The translations under genes and the position numbers were made by a program. The notes below the pieces were generated by a model. That model did not search any database. It was given only the letters and a program-made list of their open reading frames with translations, and was not told where the DNA came from. Of a stretch of 42,220 nucleotides of DNA, positions 32,965 through 40,850 are shown one piece after another (positions within the stretch are counted from its first letter, which is position 1; every line of letters starts with the position of its first letter). The DNA comes from Imperialibacter sp965651695 (lineage in GTDB: Bacteria > Bacteroidota > Bacteroidia > Cytophagales > Cyclobacteriaceae), in contig CBFGTI010000030.1 in the NCBI GenBank assembly GCA_965651695.1, forward strand, positions 1-42,220, read 5' to 3'.

Positions 32965-34797
32965 TTACGCCACCACCACCTGCTCAAAGCAGCCAATCTT
33001 AGTTTCGTATAATTCTCGCAGTTGCCTTTCTGCCTCCTCAACTTCATGTAAGAACTTGGCTTTGGCAGCAGCTAACCCTCCGGCAATTTCGTCCGCCGCT
33101 TGTCTGTAGTAGGCGATTCCTTCCAGCAGGTTTTCGAAAAAGGTGTTATGGTACTTTTTTAGTTTTACCGTCTGCTCTTTTGCAGGTGTTTCTACCGATT
33201 CGCGCAAATAGTCGATGTACAAGTGGAGCTCCTTCACAAACATGTGTGGCCGCTGGCTATCGTTCACAAGGTTAGTCCGCCCGTATATATGGTCGAGCAT
33301 TGTTTGCAGCGACACTATACGGGAAAAATTGATGATGTTGGGACCCGGGCAAATGGTTACCGCTTCCAACTTCTTGAATGGCACGAGCTGGTAATTTTTA
33401 ACTGCAGCATTGCTCAGCCCTATGCACAGGCACTCTTTCGCCAACACATCGCTCAACTGCTGCTCGTATTCATCGTGCGGCAGATTAAGCGACTGCAGTT
33501 GTTTTATTTTCAGCTTTTGGTATTTGTGCGAAGCAGTGCAGATGGGCTCTTCAGTAAACTCGGTATTTGAAACAAGATACTTTTCAGTGCATGGACTGCC
33601 TGGCTTGCCTTTTGCTATTCGGTCGAGCTTTTCTTTCTCCCCACTCGTGCCCTTCAGGTAATGAAAACGTACGCCAAGTGGTGAATTCTTGCTTAGTACA
33701 ACCTCCTTTTTGCCTGCCTGCCTTAGTAGCTGCAGCGTTTCTTCGTCAACTGTGGTAGCTTCCGGCACGAGTAAAAAAGGCGTGCCCCACCCTGTACTGT
33801 CTATGCCGAAGCGTTGGCGCAGCATACGGTCTTCTTCACACGTGCCTATTCCTCCCTGCACACTTATTTTTATAGGGTGCGGCTTGTTGTAGGCAACCTC
33901 ACCCTTCTCTTCCAGCGATTTGCTGTAGATTTCGAAAAGCTGAGACTGCAATTCATTCCTCTTATTTCTAAACTCCTCCAGTATCGGGCCCAGCAGAAAA
34001 CCGTCGGTAGCAAAAGCATGCCCGCCGCAGTTCAGTCCCGACTCTACCCTGAATTCACTTACCCAAAGCCCCTTTTTGGCCAGGTATTTCCCCTGTATCA
34101 GTGCCGAGCGGTAGTCGCTTACTTTTATCACTATTTTTTTCTCAAACTCACCCCAACCCTTTGCTGCCAGTTCCTTTAGCTTTTCCATGTAGTTAAAAAG
34201 CCGGGGATTCATTCCCGCCGATAAAACCACAGACGAATTGGTGAGAGTGCTTTTTGCGTAGCCTCTTATGGCGGCCAATGCATCAGAACCGTCTTCTATC
34301 GGATTGCCGCCCGCATCTTTGTTTACCTTATCGAGCTTGGTCATTATGTTTACATCTATACTTCCCGGCATTATCCGCGCTCTCAGGTATTCTTCCAACC
34401 CGCTTCTCTTTGCCTCATTGGCAAGGCCTTTTAATTGCCGGAACACTTGTTTAAGACCGTTTTCTTCCGGAAGCATCTCAAAATACTTCACTATGTCCGA
34501 CCCAGCCTCAAACGCCGATTTTTTCAGTGTTTCTACCTGTTGCTGCACTATGCGGTTCAATAGGTTGAGGTAGTCGGTAATGCGCCGGGCCCTGTAGTCC
34601 TCTTCACCGGCTGCTATGGGCTTATAGTCTTCTTGCAAGTAATCGTAGTAGTAGCGACGCATTTTTTCTACCAGGTTGTCTTCTATAATTGAAACCACCG
34701 ATGAGATACCGAAGCGAGCCACCTTAACAGGAGAGTCAATAGTGTAGGCAAGGCCCATTACCGGAATATGAAAGGTGTGAACAGGTGCGATTTGCAT
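32965..34797 (-). CDS. Uncharacterised 610-residue cysteine-rich protein of the NO island
   Basis: A 610-residue, apparently cytoplasmic protein without signal peptide or membrane helices. I do not recognise a named family. The N-terminal part begins APVHTFHIPVMGLAYTIDSP and VARFGISSVVSI. The middle (about residues 220-380) reads like a TIM-barrel, with strands such as KIVIKVSD, WVSEFRVESGLNCGGHAF, IKISVQGGIGTCEEDRML and a GWGTPFLLVPEATTVDEE loop. These vaguely resemble FMN-dependent nitronate-monooxygenase-like barrels. Cysteines at 257, 320, 403, 420, 456, 458 and 483 could hold an Fe-S cluster or metal. A helical C-terminus follows. It is first in an operon with an Rrf2 regulator, directly behind palindrome copy 2. 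Confidence 0.9.
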   Translation of the reverse strand: MQIAPVHTFHIPVMGLAYTIDSPVKVARFGISSVVSIIEDNLVEKMRRYYYDYLQEDYKPIAAGEEDYRARRITDYLNLLNRIVQQQVETLKKSAFEAGSDIVKYFEMLPEENGLKQVFRQLKGLANEAKRSGLEEYLRARIMPGSIDVNIMTKLDKVNKDAGGNPIEDGSDALAAIRGYAKSTLTNSSVVLSAGMNPRLFNYMEKLKELAAKGWGEFEKKIVIKVSDYRSALIQGKYLAKKGLWVSEFRVESGLNCGGHAFATDGFLLGPILEEFRNKRNELQSQLFEIYSKSLEEKGEVAYNKPHPIKISVQGGIGTCEEDRMLRQRFGIDSTGWGTPFLLVPEATTVDEETLQLLRQAGKKEVVLSKNSPLGVRFHYLKGTSGEKEKLDRIAKGKPGSPCTEKYLVSNTEFTEEPICTASHKYQKLKIKQLQSLNLPHDEYEQQLSDVLAKECLCIGLSNAAVKNYQLVPFKKLEAVTICPGPNIINFSRIVSLQTMLDHIYGRTNLVNDSQRPHMFVKELHLYIDYLRESVETPAKEQTVKLKKYHNTFFENLLEGIAYYRQAADEIAGGLAAAKAKFLHEVEEAERQLRELYETKIGCFEQVVVA

Positions 34798-34838
34798 AAA
34801 TGAAAATTAGTTGTGGAACAGTAAGTCTATCTCGGCAG

Positions 34839-34846
34839 CAAATGTA
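34839..34846 (-). promoter_or_regulatory. -7 promoter element for the 610-residue protein operon
   Basis: TACATTTG on the minus strand fits TAnnTTTG. It is 4 bp from palindrome copy 2 and about 40 bp before the start codon at 34797, the same geometry as at norZ. Confidence 0.55.
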
Positions 34847-34850
34847 AATA

Positions 34851-34876
34851 AATAAAGGATAAATTAGTCTTTTATT
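34851..34876. promoter_or_regulatory. Palindromic operator, copy 2
   Basis: AATAAAGGA-N8-TCTTTTATT differs from copy 1 at one position in the left arm and one in the spacer. It lies between the divergent 610-residue protein gene and PLP decarboxylase gene. The close match in otherwise unrelated intergenic DNA points to selection for a binding site. Confidence 0.75.
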
Positions 34877-35061
34877 TTATCGAAATAAAAAATGTGCCTT
34901 TTGAGCGTACTGGAAGCTGAGTAAGTTTTTATGATCTCTGATTTAAATCATAGGCCAACGAGCCACGAGGTCCTAATTTTGAGACAAATGTCGTGAAGGC
35001 TACCTGCCCTTTGTGGAGGCAATAAGTGCGACATTAAATTTTGAGAAATAACTACCCGAAG

Positions 35062-37068
35062 ATGATCGAAAAGAAAGAAGAGGAGCTGCCATTGGGGGCT
35101 TGGTTTTTGGGCCCAAAGTCTGAACAGGCGGGCACATGGCTGGAAGTTTTCAATTACATTTTCCAGGATTATGTGCATTGGCGAAGAAACTATTTCCCCG
35201 AAGACCCCCTGCTGCTCGACAGAGGGCAGAGGAGGTCTCACGATCTTTGGTTCGATAAGTTGAGCAATGAATTGGATTACGTGCTCAACCGCCTCAAGGC
35301 CGATTATCCTTTTCACTCACCACGCTATCTGGCCCACATGGTGTCGGAAATAAGCATGCCCGGCATAATGGGCTATTTTGCAGGAATGCTGTACAACCCA
35401 AACAACGTGTCGGACGAAGGCGCGCCGGTTACCGTGGGGTTGGAAATTGAAGCCGGCAAAATGATTTCCGCAATGCTTGGCTACGATGTTGGCAGGAGTT
35501 GGGCTCACATAACCTCGGGTGGCACGGTAGCCAACCTGGAAGCTATGTGGATGGCCCGGCAAACCCAGTGGATTCCGCTGATGGTGTGGGAAATATGCCA
35601 GCAAAACGATATGGAATTTACGGTAGCACTCCCCGACGGCCACAAAATGGATATCAGGAATGTGGACTTAAGGGACTTGCTTCATTTGCACCTCGCCGAA
35701 AAGCTTGCAATGCCGGAACGGCTCGCAGCGAAATCGGGCATAGCCGGCTACACCGAATCGTGCAATTGGGTAGCCGAAAATTTCAGCAAGAGTAAGTTCA
35801 ACCTTGCAAAAAGAGGTATGGGGTTGTACAACACGCTGAAGCTGGAGCCTGTAATACTGGTGTCGGAAGCGGCGCACTACAGCATTCGAAAAGTGGCAAA
35901 CTTGCTGGGTTTTGGTGAGGCACAGGTTATTTCGGTACCGGTCGACGACCATTTCCGGATGTCGGTAAGTAAGCTGGAGGATATCCTCTTCGGTTTGGAG
36001 TCCACCAAAAGTGTGATAGCTGTAATCGGGATAATGGGCACTACCGAGGAGGGCGCCATCGACCCGCTGCACAAAATTGTGGCATTGAGGACGAAGTATG
36101 AAACGGAAAAAAACAGGTCGTTTTGGATACATGCCGATGCAGCCTGGGGCGGCTACCTGAGAAGTATATACGTGCCCGACCCTGCCGACAACCGGGAAGC
36201 CGAACCGGAGGATTTTCAAAATGAAGCTATCAAATTAATCCACCTGGCAGACTCCATTACCGTTGACCCGCACAAGCTGGGGTATATTCAGTATCCATCG
36301 GGCGTAATAGCTTTTAAAGACAAAAGAGTAGTGCTGTATGCCCGGCAAAAGGCACCGTATATTAGCGACGAAGGCCGGGGAGGCAGCATGTTCGACCCGG
36401 CGGTGCTCGACGAAGCCATCGGTCCCTTCATAATAGAAGGTTCGAAACCCGGAGCCGCGGCTTTGGCCACCTGGCTGTCACACAAGTCTATTCCGCTGCA
36501 TCGCAATGGCCACGGCAAAATTATACGGGAATCGCTGGCCAATGCCCAACGGCTTTATCATTTGCTCAGGCAGGCAGCGCCCTCCGGGGGCACTTTCCGC
36601 ATAGTGCCGCTAACCCAACCCGACTCCAATGTTGTTTGCTATTTCATAAGGTGTGCCGGGGCCACGCTCCGCGAAAACAACTTTATTAACAAAAGGATTT
36701 TCGAGTCGATGTCGCTGAAGTCGATGGAGAATAAGCAACTGATGCCGTACAATCAGGCTTTTTTTGTTTCGAGAACGCACCTCTGCGCCGACCAGTATGG
36801 TTGGGAGTCGGTGCGGCAGATGCTAACTGCATCCGGTTTTGAGGAAAACGAGTATGAAGCTGAGGGGCTTTTCGTACTGCGGTCGGTGGTGGTAAACCCC
36901 TGGCTAAGCATGGCTGAAGAAAAAGGTATCGACTATCTCGGGCAATTTGTTGGCTTTCTTCAGCAAAAAGCCACCGTGCTTGTTGCCGAACTGCAGCAGC
37001 GTAAAGCGGCCGGCAACGGGCAGGCAAATGCCGATGCACAACCTGTGGATGTGCTTGAAAACCGGTAG
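35062..37068 (+). CDS. PLP-dependent group II decarboxylase-like enzyme
   Basis: A 668-residue PLP fold-type I enzyme of the aromatic-amino-acid/glutamate decarboxylase group. Landmarks are SPRYLAHMVSEISMP (active-site entry), HITSGGTVANLEAMW (cofactor phosphate), IHADAAWGGY (Asp for the pyridine N, His) and SITVDPHKLGY, with the PLP lysine near residue 405. At 668 residues it is longer than the usual 450-550 because of inserted and C-terminal segments, including a Lys/Ala-rich tail. An upstream in-frame TTG at 35041 is possible but the ATG is preferred. A candidate -7 element (TAATTTTG) lies at 34974-34981. The substrate is unknown; it diverges from the 610-residue protein gene. Confidence 0.88.
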   Translation: MIEKKEEELPLGAWFLGPKSEQAGTWLEVFNYIFQDYVHWRRNYFPEDPLLLDRGQRRSHDLWFDKLSNELDYVLNRLKADYPFHSPRYLAHMVSEISMPGIMGYFAGMLYNPNNVSDEGAPVTVGLEIEAGKMISAMLGYDVGRSWAHITSGGTVANLEAMWMARQTQWIPLMVWEICQQNDMEFTVALPDGHKMDIRNVDLRDLLHLHLAEKLAMPERLAAKSGIAGYTESCNWVAENFSKSKFNLAKRGMGLYNTLKLEPVILVSEAAHYSIRKVANLLGFGEAQVISVPVDDHFRMSVSKLEDILFGLESTKSVIAVIGIMGTTEEGAIDPLHKIVALRTKYETEKNRSFWIHADAAWGGYLRSIYVPDPADNREAEPEDFQNEAIKLIHLADSITVDPHKLGYIQYPSGVIAFKDKRVVLYARQKAPYISDEGRGGSMFDPAVLDEAIGPFIIEGSKPGAAALATWLSHKSIPLHRNGHGKIIRESLANAQRLYHLLRQAAPSGGTFRIVPLTQPDSNVVCYFIRCAGATLRENNFINKRIFESMSLKSMENKQLMPYNQAFFVSRTHLCADQYGWESVRQMLTASGFEENEYEAEGLFVLRSVVVNPWLSMAEEKGIDYLGQFVGFLQQKATVLVAELQQRKAAGNGQANADAQPVDVLENR

Positions 37069-37076
37069 CGCTCGCT

Positions 37077-37487
37077 TCAGGAATTGGAAGACGCAGCTGC
37101 ATTTTTTTGCTGCCGCATATAATCGAGTTTAAACATGAACATTTCTGCCATGCGTGAGGCACGCCATTTTGCCTCCGCTGCCTTTTCTCCATAAAACAGG
37201 GCGTCGACTGTTTTATAAAACAGGCCGGTCCAGCGCTCGAAATGCGCCGGCCCTACCGCCAGGCCGATATGCTTCATAAAAGGTGCACCCTGGTAGGTGT
37301 GCTCTTCCAGCAACACCGTCTGCCAGAAGCGGTACATAATTGGCAGGTGTATGTCCCACGACCTGATCTTCTCAGCAAAAATTGGTGCCAGCAATTCGTC
37401 TTTCATCACGCTCTCGTAGAAGGTATCCACCAGTTGGCGGATGTCCTCCAGCGAAGTGATTTCTTTGGTGTCTGCTTGCTCTTTCAT
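37077..37487 (-). CDS. Group III truncated haemoglobin
   Basis: A 136-residue 2-over-2 globin with LVDTFYESVMKDELLAPIF, the FWQTVLLEEHTYQGAPFMKH region (distal pocket) and AHFERWTGLFYKTV, in which the His is the proximal haem ligand. Truncated globins of this kind bind O2 and NO and are often induced by nitrosative stress. The true start is the ATG at 37487; the open frame back to 37499 begins with TTG and overlaps the Rrf2 gene. It lies 4 bp after the Rrf2 stop, as the last gene of the ric-hemerythrin-rrf2-globin operon, and converges on the PLP decarboxylase gene. Confidence 0.92.
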   Translation of the reverse strand: MKEQADTKEITSLEDIRQLVDTFYESVMKDELLAPIFAEKIRSWDIHLPIMYRFWQTVLLEEHTYQGAPFMKHIGLAVGPAHFERWTGLFYKTVDALFYGEKAAEAKWRASRMAEMFMFKLDYMRQQKNAAASSNS

Positions 37488-37491
37488 GTTT

Positions 37492-37929
37492 TCACACAAC
37501 TCTTTTCAAAAAAACTTTTCCGTCATGCAGCTCATCTGCCAGGTCTTTAATGTAGGTTTCGTTGAGCATCCGCTTCAGCTGATCCCGAATTACTTTAAAC
37601 CCGTCGTGAATAGGGCAGGGGTTTATTTCGGAGCAAACTTTAAGGCCCAGCCCGCATCCTTTAAAAATATTGTCTCCATCTACGGCCGCCACCACGTCAA
37701 TCAGGCGTAGGTTTTCCTGCTCTTTTTCAATGAAAAATCCACCGTTTGGCCCTTTCAGCGAGCTGATCATTTTCAGCTTCGACAAAGTCTGCAGGGTTTT
37801 GGCAGTGAAATGCTCCGGCACATCGGTGGCTTTGCAAATGTCTTTAATAGCAACTGTTTTGCCCTCCTTGCTCTGCGACCAGATGTATACCACCGCCCTA
37901 ATGCTGTACTCACATGCTTTCGAAAACAT
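37492..37929 (-). CDS. Rrf2-family transcriptional regulator with three-cysteine cluster site (copy 2)
   Basis: A 145-residue paralogue of the regulator at 32479-32916: CEYSIRAVVYIW, HFTAKTLQTLSKLKMISSLKGPNGGFF, and cysteines again at positions 92, 99 and 105 (C-x6-C-x5-C). The identical spacing suggests the same kind of Fe-S cluster. It is packed 2 bp after the hemerythrin gene and 4 bp before the truncated haemoglobin gene. With palindrome copy 3 in front of the operon, it is a candidate for autoregulation. Which Rrf2 protein binds the palindrome, or whether both do, cannot be settled from sequence. Confidence 0.9.
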   Translation of the reverse strand: MFSKACEYSIRAVVYIWSQSKEGKTVAIKDICKATDVPEHFTAKTLQTLSKLKMISSLKGPNGGFFIEKEQENLRLIDVVAAVDGDNIFKGCGLGLKVCSEINPCPIHDGFKVIRDQLKRMLNETYIKDLADELHDGKVFLKRVV

Positions 37930-37931
37930 AT

Positions 37932-38420
37932 TCAGGTTTTATTTATCCAGAATGCATCAGCCCACTCTTCGGGCTGCATGTCATGAACTTCCTCAATTTT
38001 TTGTTTCAGCTGCTCGAGGGCGCTTTCGTCCATTTCATCCTGCAGATAAGGGAAGAGGTCCCGCTCTTCAAACCGGATGTGCCCTTCTACCTCTTCCTCA
38101 ATCTGCACCAGTATGGTGGGTGTATTTGCTGGTTCTGACGACAGCTTTTCCACCAGCCGGTTAATTTTCCGGTGCTGGCGTTGGGCTTTTTTTCTTTTCT
38201 CATCAGCTTCCGGCAGCAGTGTAAAAATATGCTGCTCTTCTTCCATGAAATGCGCCTTCAGATGGTTTTCGAAAAAGTAATTTACATATCTCGATATCCG
38301 GTCTGGCGCTACACCCTGTTTTATTCCCATTCGTATTTTCCAGCACAGCAGTAATCCGAAGTGATGGTCTTTTGATAAAGGTATTAAAGCGGGATGTCTT
38401 TTCATTGGTTTCGTTTTCAT
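37932..38420 (-). CDS. Hemerythrin-like HHE-domain protein
   Basis: About 162 residues of a four-helix di-iron HHE domain. Iron-ligand motifs are LSKDHHFGL near the N-terminus, NHLKAHFMEEEQHIF, the middle AQRQHRKI, and EGHIRFEERDLFPYL. I chose the ATG at 38420; the frame opens further upstream only through a GTG at 38456, and another ATG lies at 38405. Such small hemerythrin-like proteins bind O2 or NO or deliver iron. It lies between ric and the Rrf2 gene, with gaps of 39 and 2 bp. Confidence 0.88.
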   Translation of the reverse strand: MKTKPMKRHPALIPLSKDHHFGLLLCWKIRMGIKQGVAPDRISRYVNYFFENHLKAHFMEEEQHIFTLLPEADEKRKKAQRQHRKINRLVEKLSSEPANTPTILVQIEEEVEGHIRFEERDLFPYLQDEMDESALEQLKQKIEEVHDMQPEEWADAFWINKT

Positions 38421-38459
38421 GCAAGATTCGTTGTTAAACCATTCGGAGTCGGCCACCTG

Positions 38460-39182
38460 CTATGCCAACTCCTCTTCCAGCGCCTTTGCTTTTGGAAAAA
38501 GGATGTTGTTTTCCAGGTGGATGTGAAGATGCAAATCTTCTTCGAATTCCTGCAATTTTTTGAAAGCAACCATGTACGTATTGCAAGCGTCGGCAGGAGG
38601 TGTGTAGTTGTTAGTAAGTTCGGCTATTCTTCTGAACCTGTCGCCCTCTGCCTCGTGCTCTTGCTCCATTTGGCCAATGGGGTTGGTGACCGACCCGAAT
38701 ACCGGCCGTTCCCAGGAGGTAGTGTTCGATTCTCTTAGCTTCGCCAGCTTTTGTACGTACGGAAAAAGCATCAGCTCTTCTTTCTTCATGTGCATGGTCA
38801 ATTCTCCGGCCGATGCTCTGAATAACGCCCTTATTTCCACCAGCTCGGGGTGATGGCTGCCATGAACTTGCACAATCTTGTTGAGGTATTCGTTTATCAC
38901 GGGAATTGCCTCGTCTACGTACCTGTGGTGTTTTTTCTGAATATGGATGGCGAGAAAATCGATGGGCAATTCATTGTAAGGAATACCAGTGGCGCTGCCG
39001 GCGTTCAATTTTTCACTCAGTTCCGAAATAATTACGTTTTGATCAAGGCCTTTTGCTTCACATACGGCAGATATGGACTTATTTCCCCCGCAGCAAAAAT
39101 CAATACCATATTTTTTAAATACATCAGAGGCTCTGTAATTATCCTTTACAATTTCGCCTATTGTTGCGTTCTCAATGTTCAT
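38460..39182 (-). CDS. ric: Iron-sulfur cluster repair di-iron protein (RIC/ScdA/YtfE)
   Basis: A 240-residue RIC protein that restores Fe-S clusters damaged by NO or peroxide. It has an N-terminal ScdA domain (NIENATIGEIVKDNYRASDV, with FCCGGNKSI containing the Cys pair). A hemerythrin-like di-iron domain follows with His/Glu ligands in HIQKKHHRYVDEA, HGSHHPELVEI, LTMHMKKEELMLFP, MEQEHEAEGDRF and LHLHIHLENNILFP. The start at 39182 (MNIENATIG) is preferred; the open frame to 39209 runs into the -7 element. It is the first gene of the ric-hemerythrin-rrf2-globin operon, preceded by palindrome copy 3. Confidence 0.95.
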   Translation of the reverse strand: MNIENATIGEIVKDNYRASDVFKKYGIDFCCGGNKSISAVCEAKGLDQNVIISELSEKLNAGSATGIPYNELPIDFLAIHIQKKHHRYVDEAIPVINEYLNKIVQVHGSHHPELVEIRALFRASAGELTMHMKKEELMLFPYVQKLAKLRESNTTSWERPVFGSVTNPIGQMEQEHEAEGDRFRRIAELTNNYTPPADACNTYMVAFKKLQEFEEDLHLHIHLENNILFPKAKALEEELA

Positions 39183-39206
39183 AAAAGTTTTCGTTCGTTC
39201 ATGTGC

Positions 39207-39214
39207 CAAAGGTA
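39207..39214 (-). promoter_or_regulatory. -7 promoter element for the ric operon
   Basis: TACCTTTG on the minus strand fits TAnnTTTG. It lies about 25 bp before the ric start codon at 39182 and 16 bp from palindrome copy 3, a larger distance than at the other sites. Confidence 0.5.
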
Positions 39215-39230
39215 AAAAGGAATATTTAAT

Positions 39231-39256
39231 ATAAAAAGACCTTTTTATCTTTTTTA
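39231..39256. promoter_or_regulatory. Palindromic operator, copy 3 (ric / nirK)
   Basis: ATAAAAAGA-N8-TCTTTTTTA shares the core AAAAGA-N8-TCTTTT with copies 1 and 2. It lies in the divergent gap between ric and nirK, with TACCTTTG elements on both sides. It is the weakest of the three matches and sits in A/T-rich DNA. Confidence 0.65.
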
Positions 39257-39262
39257 TTTAAA

Positions 39263-39270
39263 TACCTTTG
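39263..39270 (+). promoter_or_regulatory. -7 promoter element for nirK
   Basis: TACCTTTG matches TAnnTTTG on the plus strand, 6 bp downstream of palindrome copy 3. The nirK start codon lies at 39407, so the leader would be about 130 nt. Confidence 0.5.
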
Positions 39271-39406
39271 AAAAAAAATTGGTGATGGCCGTTGGAACGG
39301 CTACCCGAAAAGAGGCTAATGTCTTTTGTGCCCTATATTGATTTTTGGTTGGCGAAAGGTAATTAAATCAGTACTTTGCAAATCAGAAACACTACCCTTT
39401 CTAAAT

Positions 39407-40846
39407 ATGAAACTACATCTATCCAAAAAACTAGCTATTTTAATATTTGTTGGATTTACGTTTCCGGCGTGCGAACGCACCGGAACTTCCGTGAACGAAA
39501 ACACTGAAGTGGTAGGCGAGTATGAAGCCGTACTTACGGATGCGCCTAATGTGCCGCCAGCGCCTAACTACGACAGGCCAAAGAAGGTTATAGTGAACCT
39601 GGAGGTGGTAGAAAAGGTGATGCGGCTGGCCGATGGTGTGGAATACAACTTTTGGACATTCGGAGGCGTGGTTCCTGGCAAGTTTATCAGAATTCAACTG
39701 TACGACGAAGTAGAGTTTAACCTGCATAACCACCCCAGCAGCAAGCTGCCACACAATATAGATCTGCACGCAGTTACCGGCCCGGGTGGGGGAGCCGAAT
39801 CGTCGATGACGGCACCTGGCCACACCTCTACCTTTTCTTTCAAGGCGATCAATCCCGGCTTGTACGTTTATCATTGTGCCACCGCCCCCGTAGGTATGCA
39901 CATCGCAAACGGTATGTATGGGCTTATTCTGGTTGAGCCGCGGGAAGGTTTGCCGCGTGTAGACAAAGAATTTTACGTGATGCAAAGCGAGTTTTATACC
40001 AAGGAGAAGTTTGGTAAACCGGGGCTCACATCGTTCGACATGCAAAAGGCGCTTGATGAAAACCCGGAGTATGTGGTGTTTAACGGCTCGGTAGGTGCGG
40101 CTATGGGCGACAACGCCATGCAGGTGGAAGTGGGCGAAACCGTCCGTTTGTTTGTGGGCAATAGCGGTCCTAACCTTGTTTCTTCTTTCCACGTGATTGG
40201 CGAGATATTCGACAAAGTGTATATAGAAGGTGGGAACCTGGTAAATGAAAATGTACAGAGCACGTTAATTCCGGCTGGCGGGTCGGCAATCGTTGAATTT
40301 AAATGCGAGGTGCCCGGGTCGCTTACTCTGGTAGATCACTCAGTGTTTAGAGCCTTCAATAAAGGCGCCCTGGCGCAAATAAAGATTGCAGGCGAAGAAA
40401 ATTTCACCATCTTCAGCGGCAAGCAGAAAGACGAAGTATACCTTCCGGAAGGCTCGGCTGTGCAGTCAATTGCTGGCGGGCGCAAGGAAGAGGCTATTCC
40501 CGAACGGTCGCTGGATGAGCGCATGGTTAACGGCAAAATTTTGTACGAAGCCAACTGCGCAGCCTGCCATCAGCGAGCAGGTGAGGGATTGGCCGGAGCA
40601 TTTCCTCCCCTTGCAAATTCCGACTATTTAATGGCAAGGGAAGATAAAGGAGCGGGCATTATCCTGCATGGATTAACCGGCGAAATAGTAGTAAACGGGA
40701 CCAAATACGACGGAGTGATGCCACAAATGCAGTTGAACGACGACGAAATCGCCAGTATACTAACCTATATAAGAAATAGCTGGGGTAACAAGGGGGATTT
40801 GGTGACCGCGGAGTTTGTAAACGATGTAAGAATGGGAAGGCGATAG
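39407..40846 (+). CDS. nirK: Copper nitrite reductase fused to cytochrome c, lipoprotein
   Basis: A 479-residue exported lipoprotein (leader KKLAILIFVGFTFPAC) that reduces nitrite to NO. Two cupredoxin domains carry the type 2 copper and catalytic residues (NIDLHAV). Domain 1's type 1 copper cluster is YVYHCATAPVGMHIANGM (His156, Cys157, then His and Met); further ligands are in SSFHVIGE and LVDHSVFRAF. After about residue 365 a cytochrome c domain follows with one haem site, CAACHQ (Cys384-His388), and GVMPQM near the end as the likely axial Met. The fusion lets electrons reach copper intramolecularly. nirV and a SCO protein follow directly. Confidence 0.94.
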   Translation: MKLHLSKKLAILIFVGFTFPACERTGTSVNENTEVVGEYEAVLTDAPNVPPAPNYDRPKKVIVNLEVVEKVMRLADGVEYNFWTFGGVVPGKFIRIQLYDEVEFNLHNHPSSKLPHNIDLHAVTGPGGGAESSMTAPGHTSTFSFKAINPGLYVYHCATAPVGMHIANGMYGLILVEPREGLPRVDKEFYVMQSEFYTKEKFGKPGLTSFDMQKALDENPEYVVFNGSVGAAMGDNAMQVEVGETVRLFVGNSGPNLVSSFHVIGEIFDKVYIEGGNLVNENVQSTLIPAGGSAIVEFKCEVPGSLTLVDHSVFRAFNKGALAQIKIAGEENFTIFSGKQKDEVYLPEGSAVQSIAGGRKEEAIPERSLDERMVNGKILYEANCAACHQRAGEGLAGAFPPLANSDYLMAREDKGAGIILHGLTGEIVVNGTKYDGVMPQMQLNDDEIASILTYIRNSWGNKGDLVTAEFVNDVRMGRR

Positions 40847-40850
40847 ATTT

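Noticed and set aside
37488..37499. Upstream extension of the truncated haemoglobin gene
   Set aside because: The extension begins with TTG, overlaps the Rrf2 stop, and an ATG at 37487 gives the normal length.
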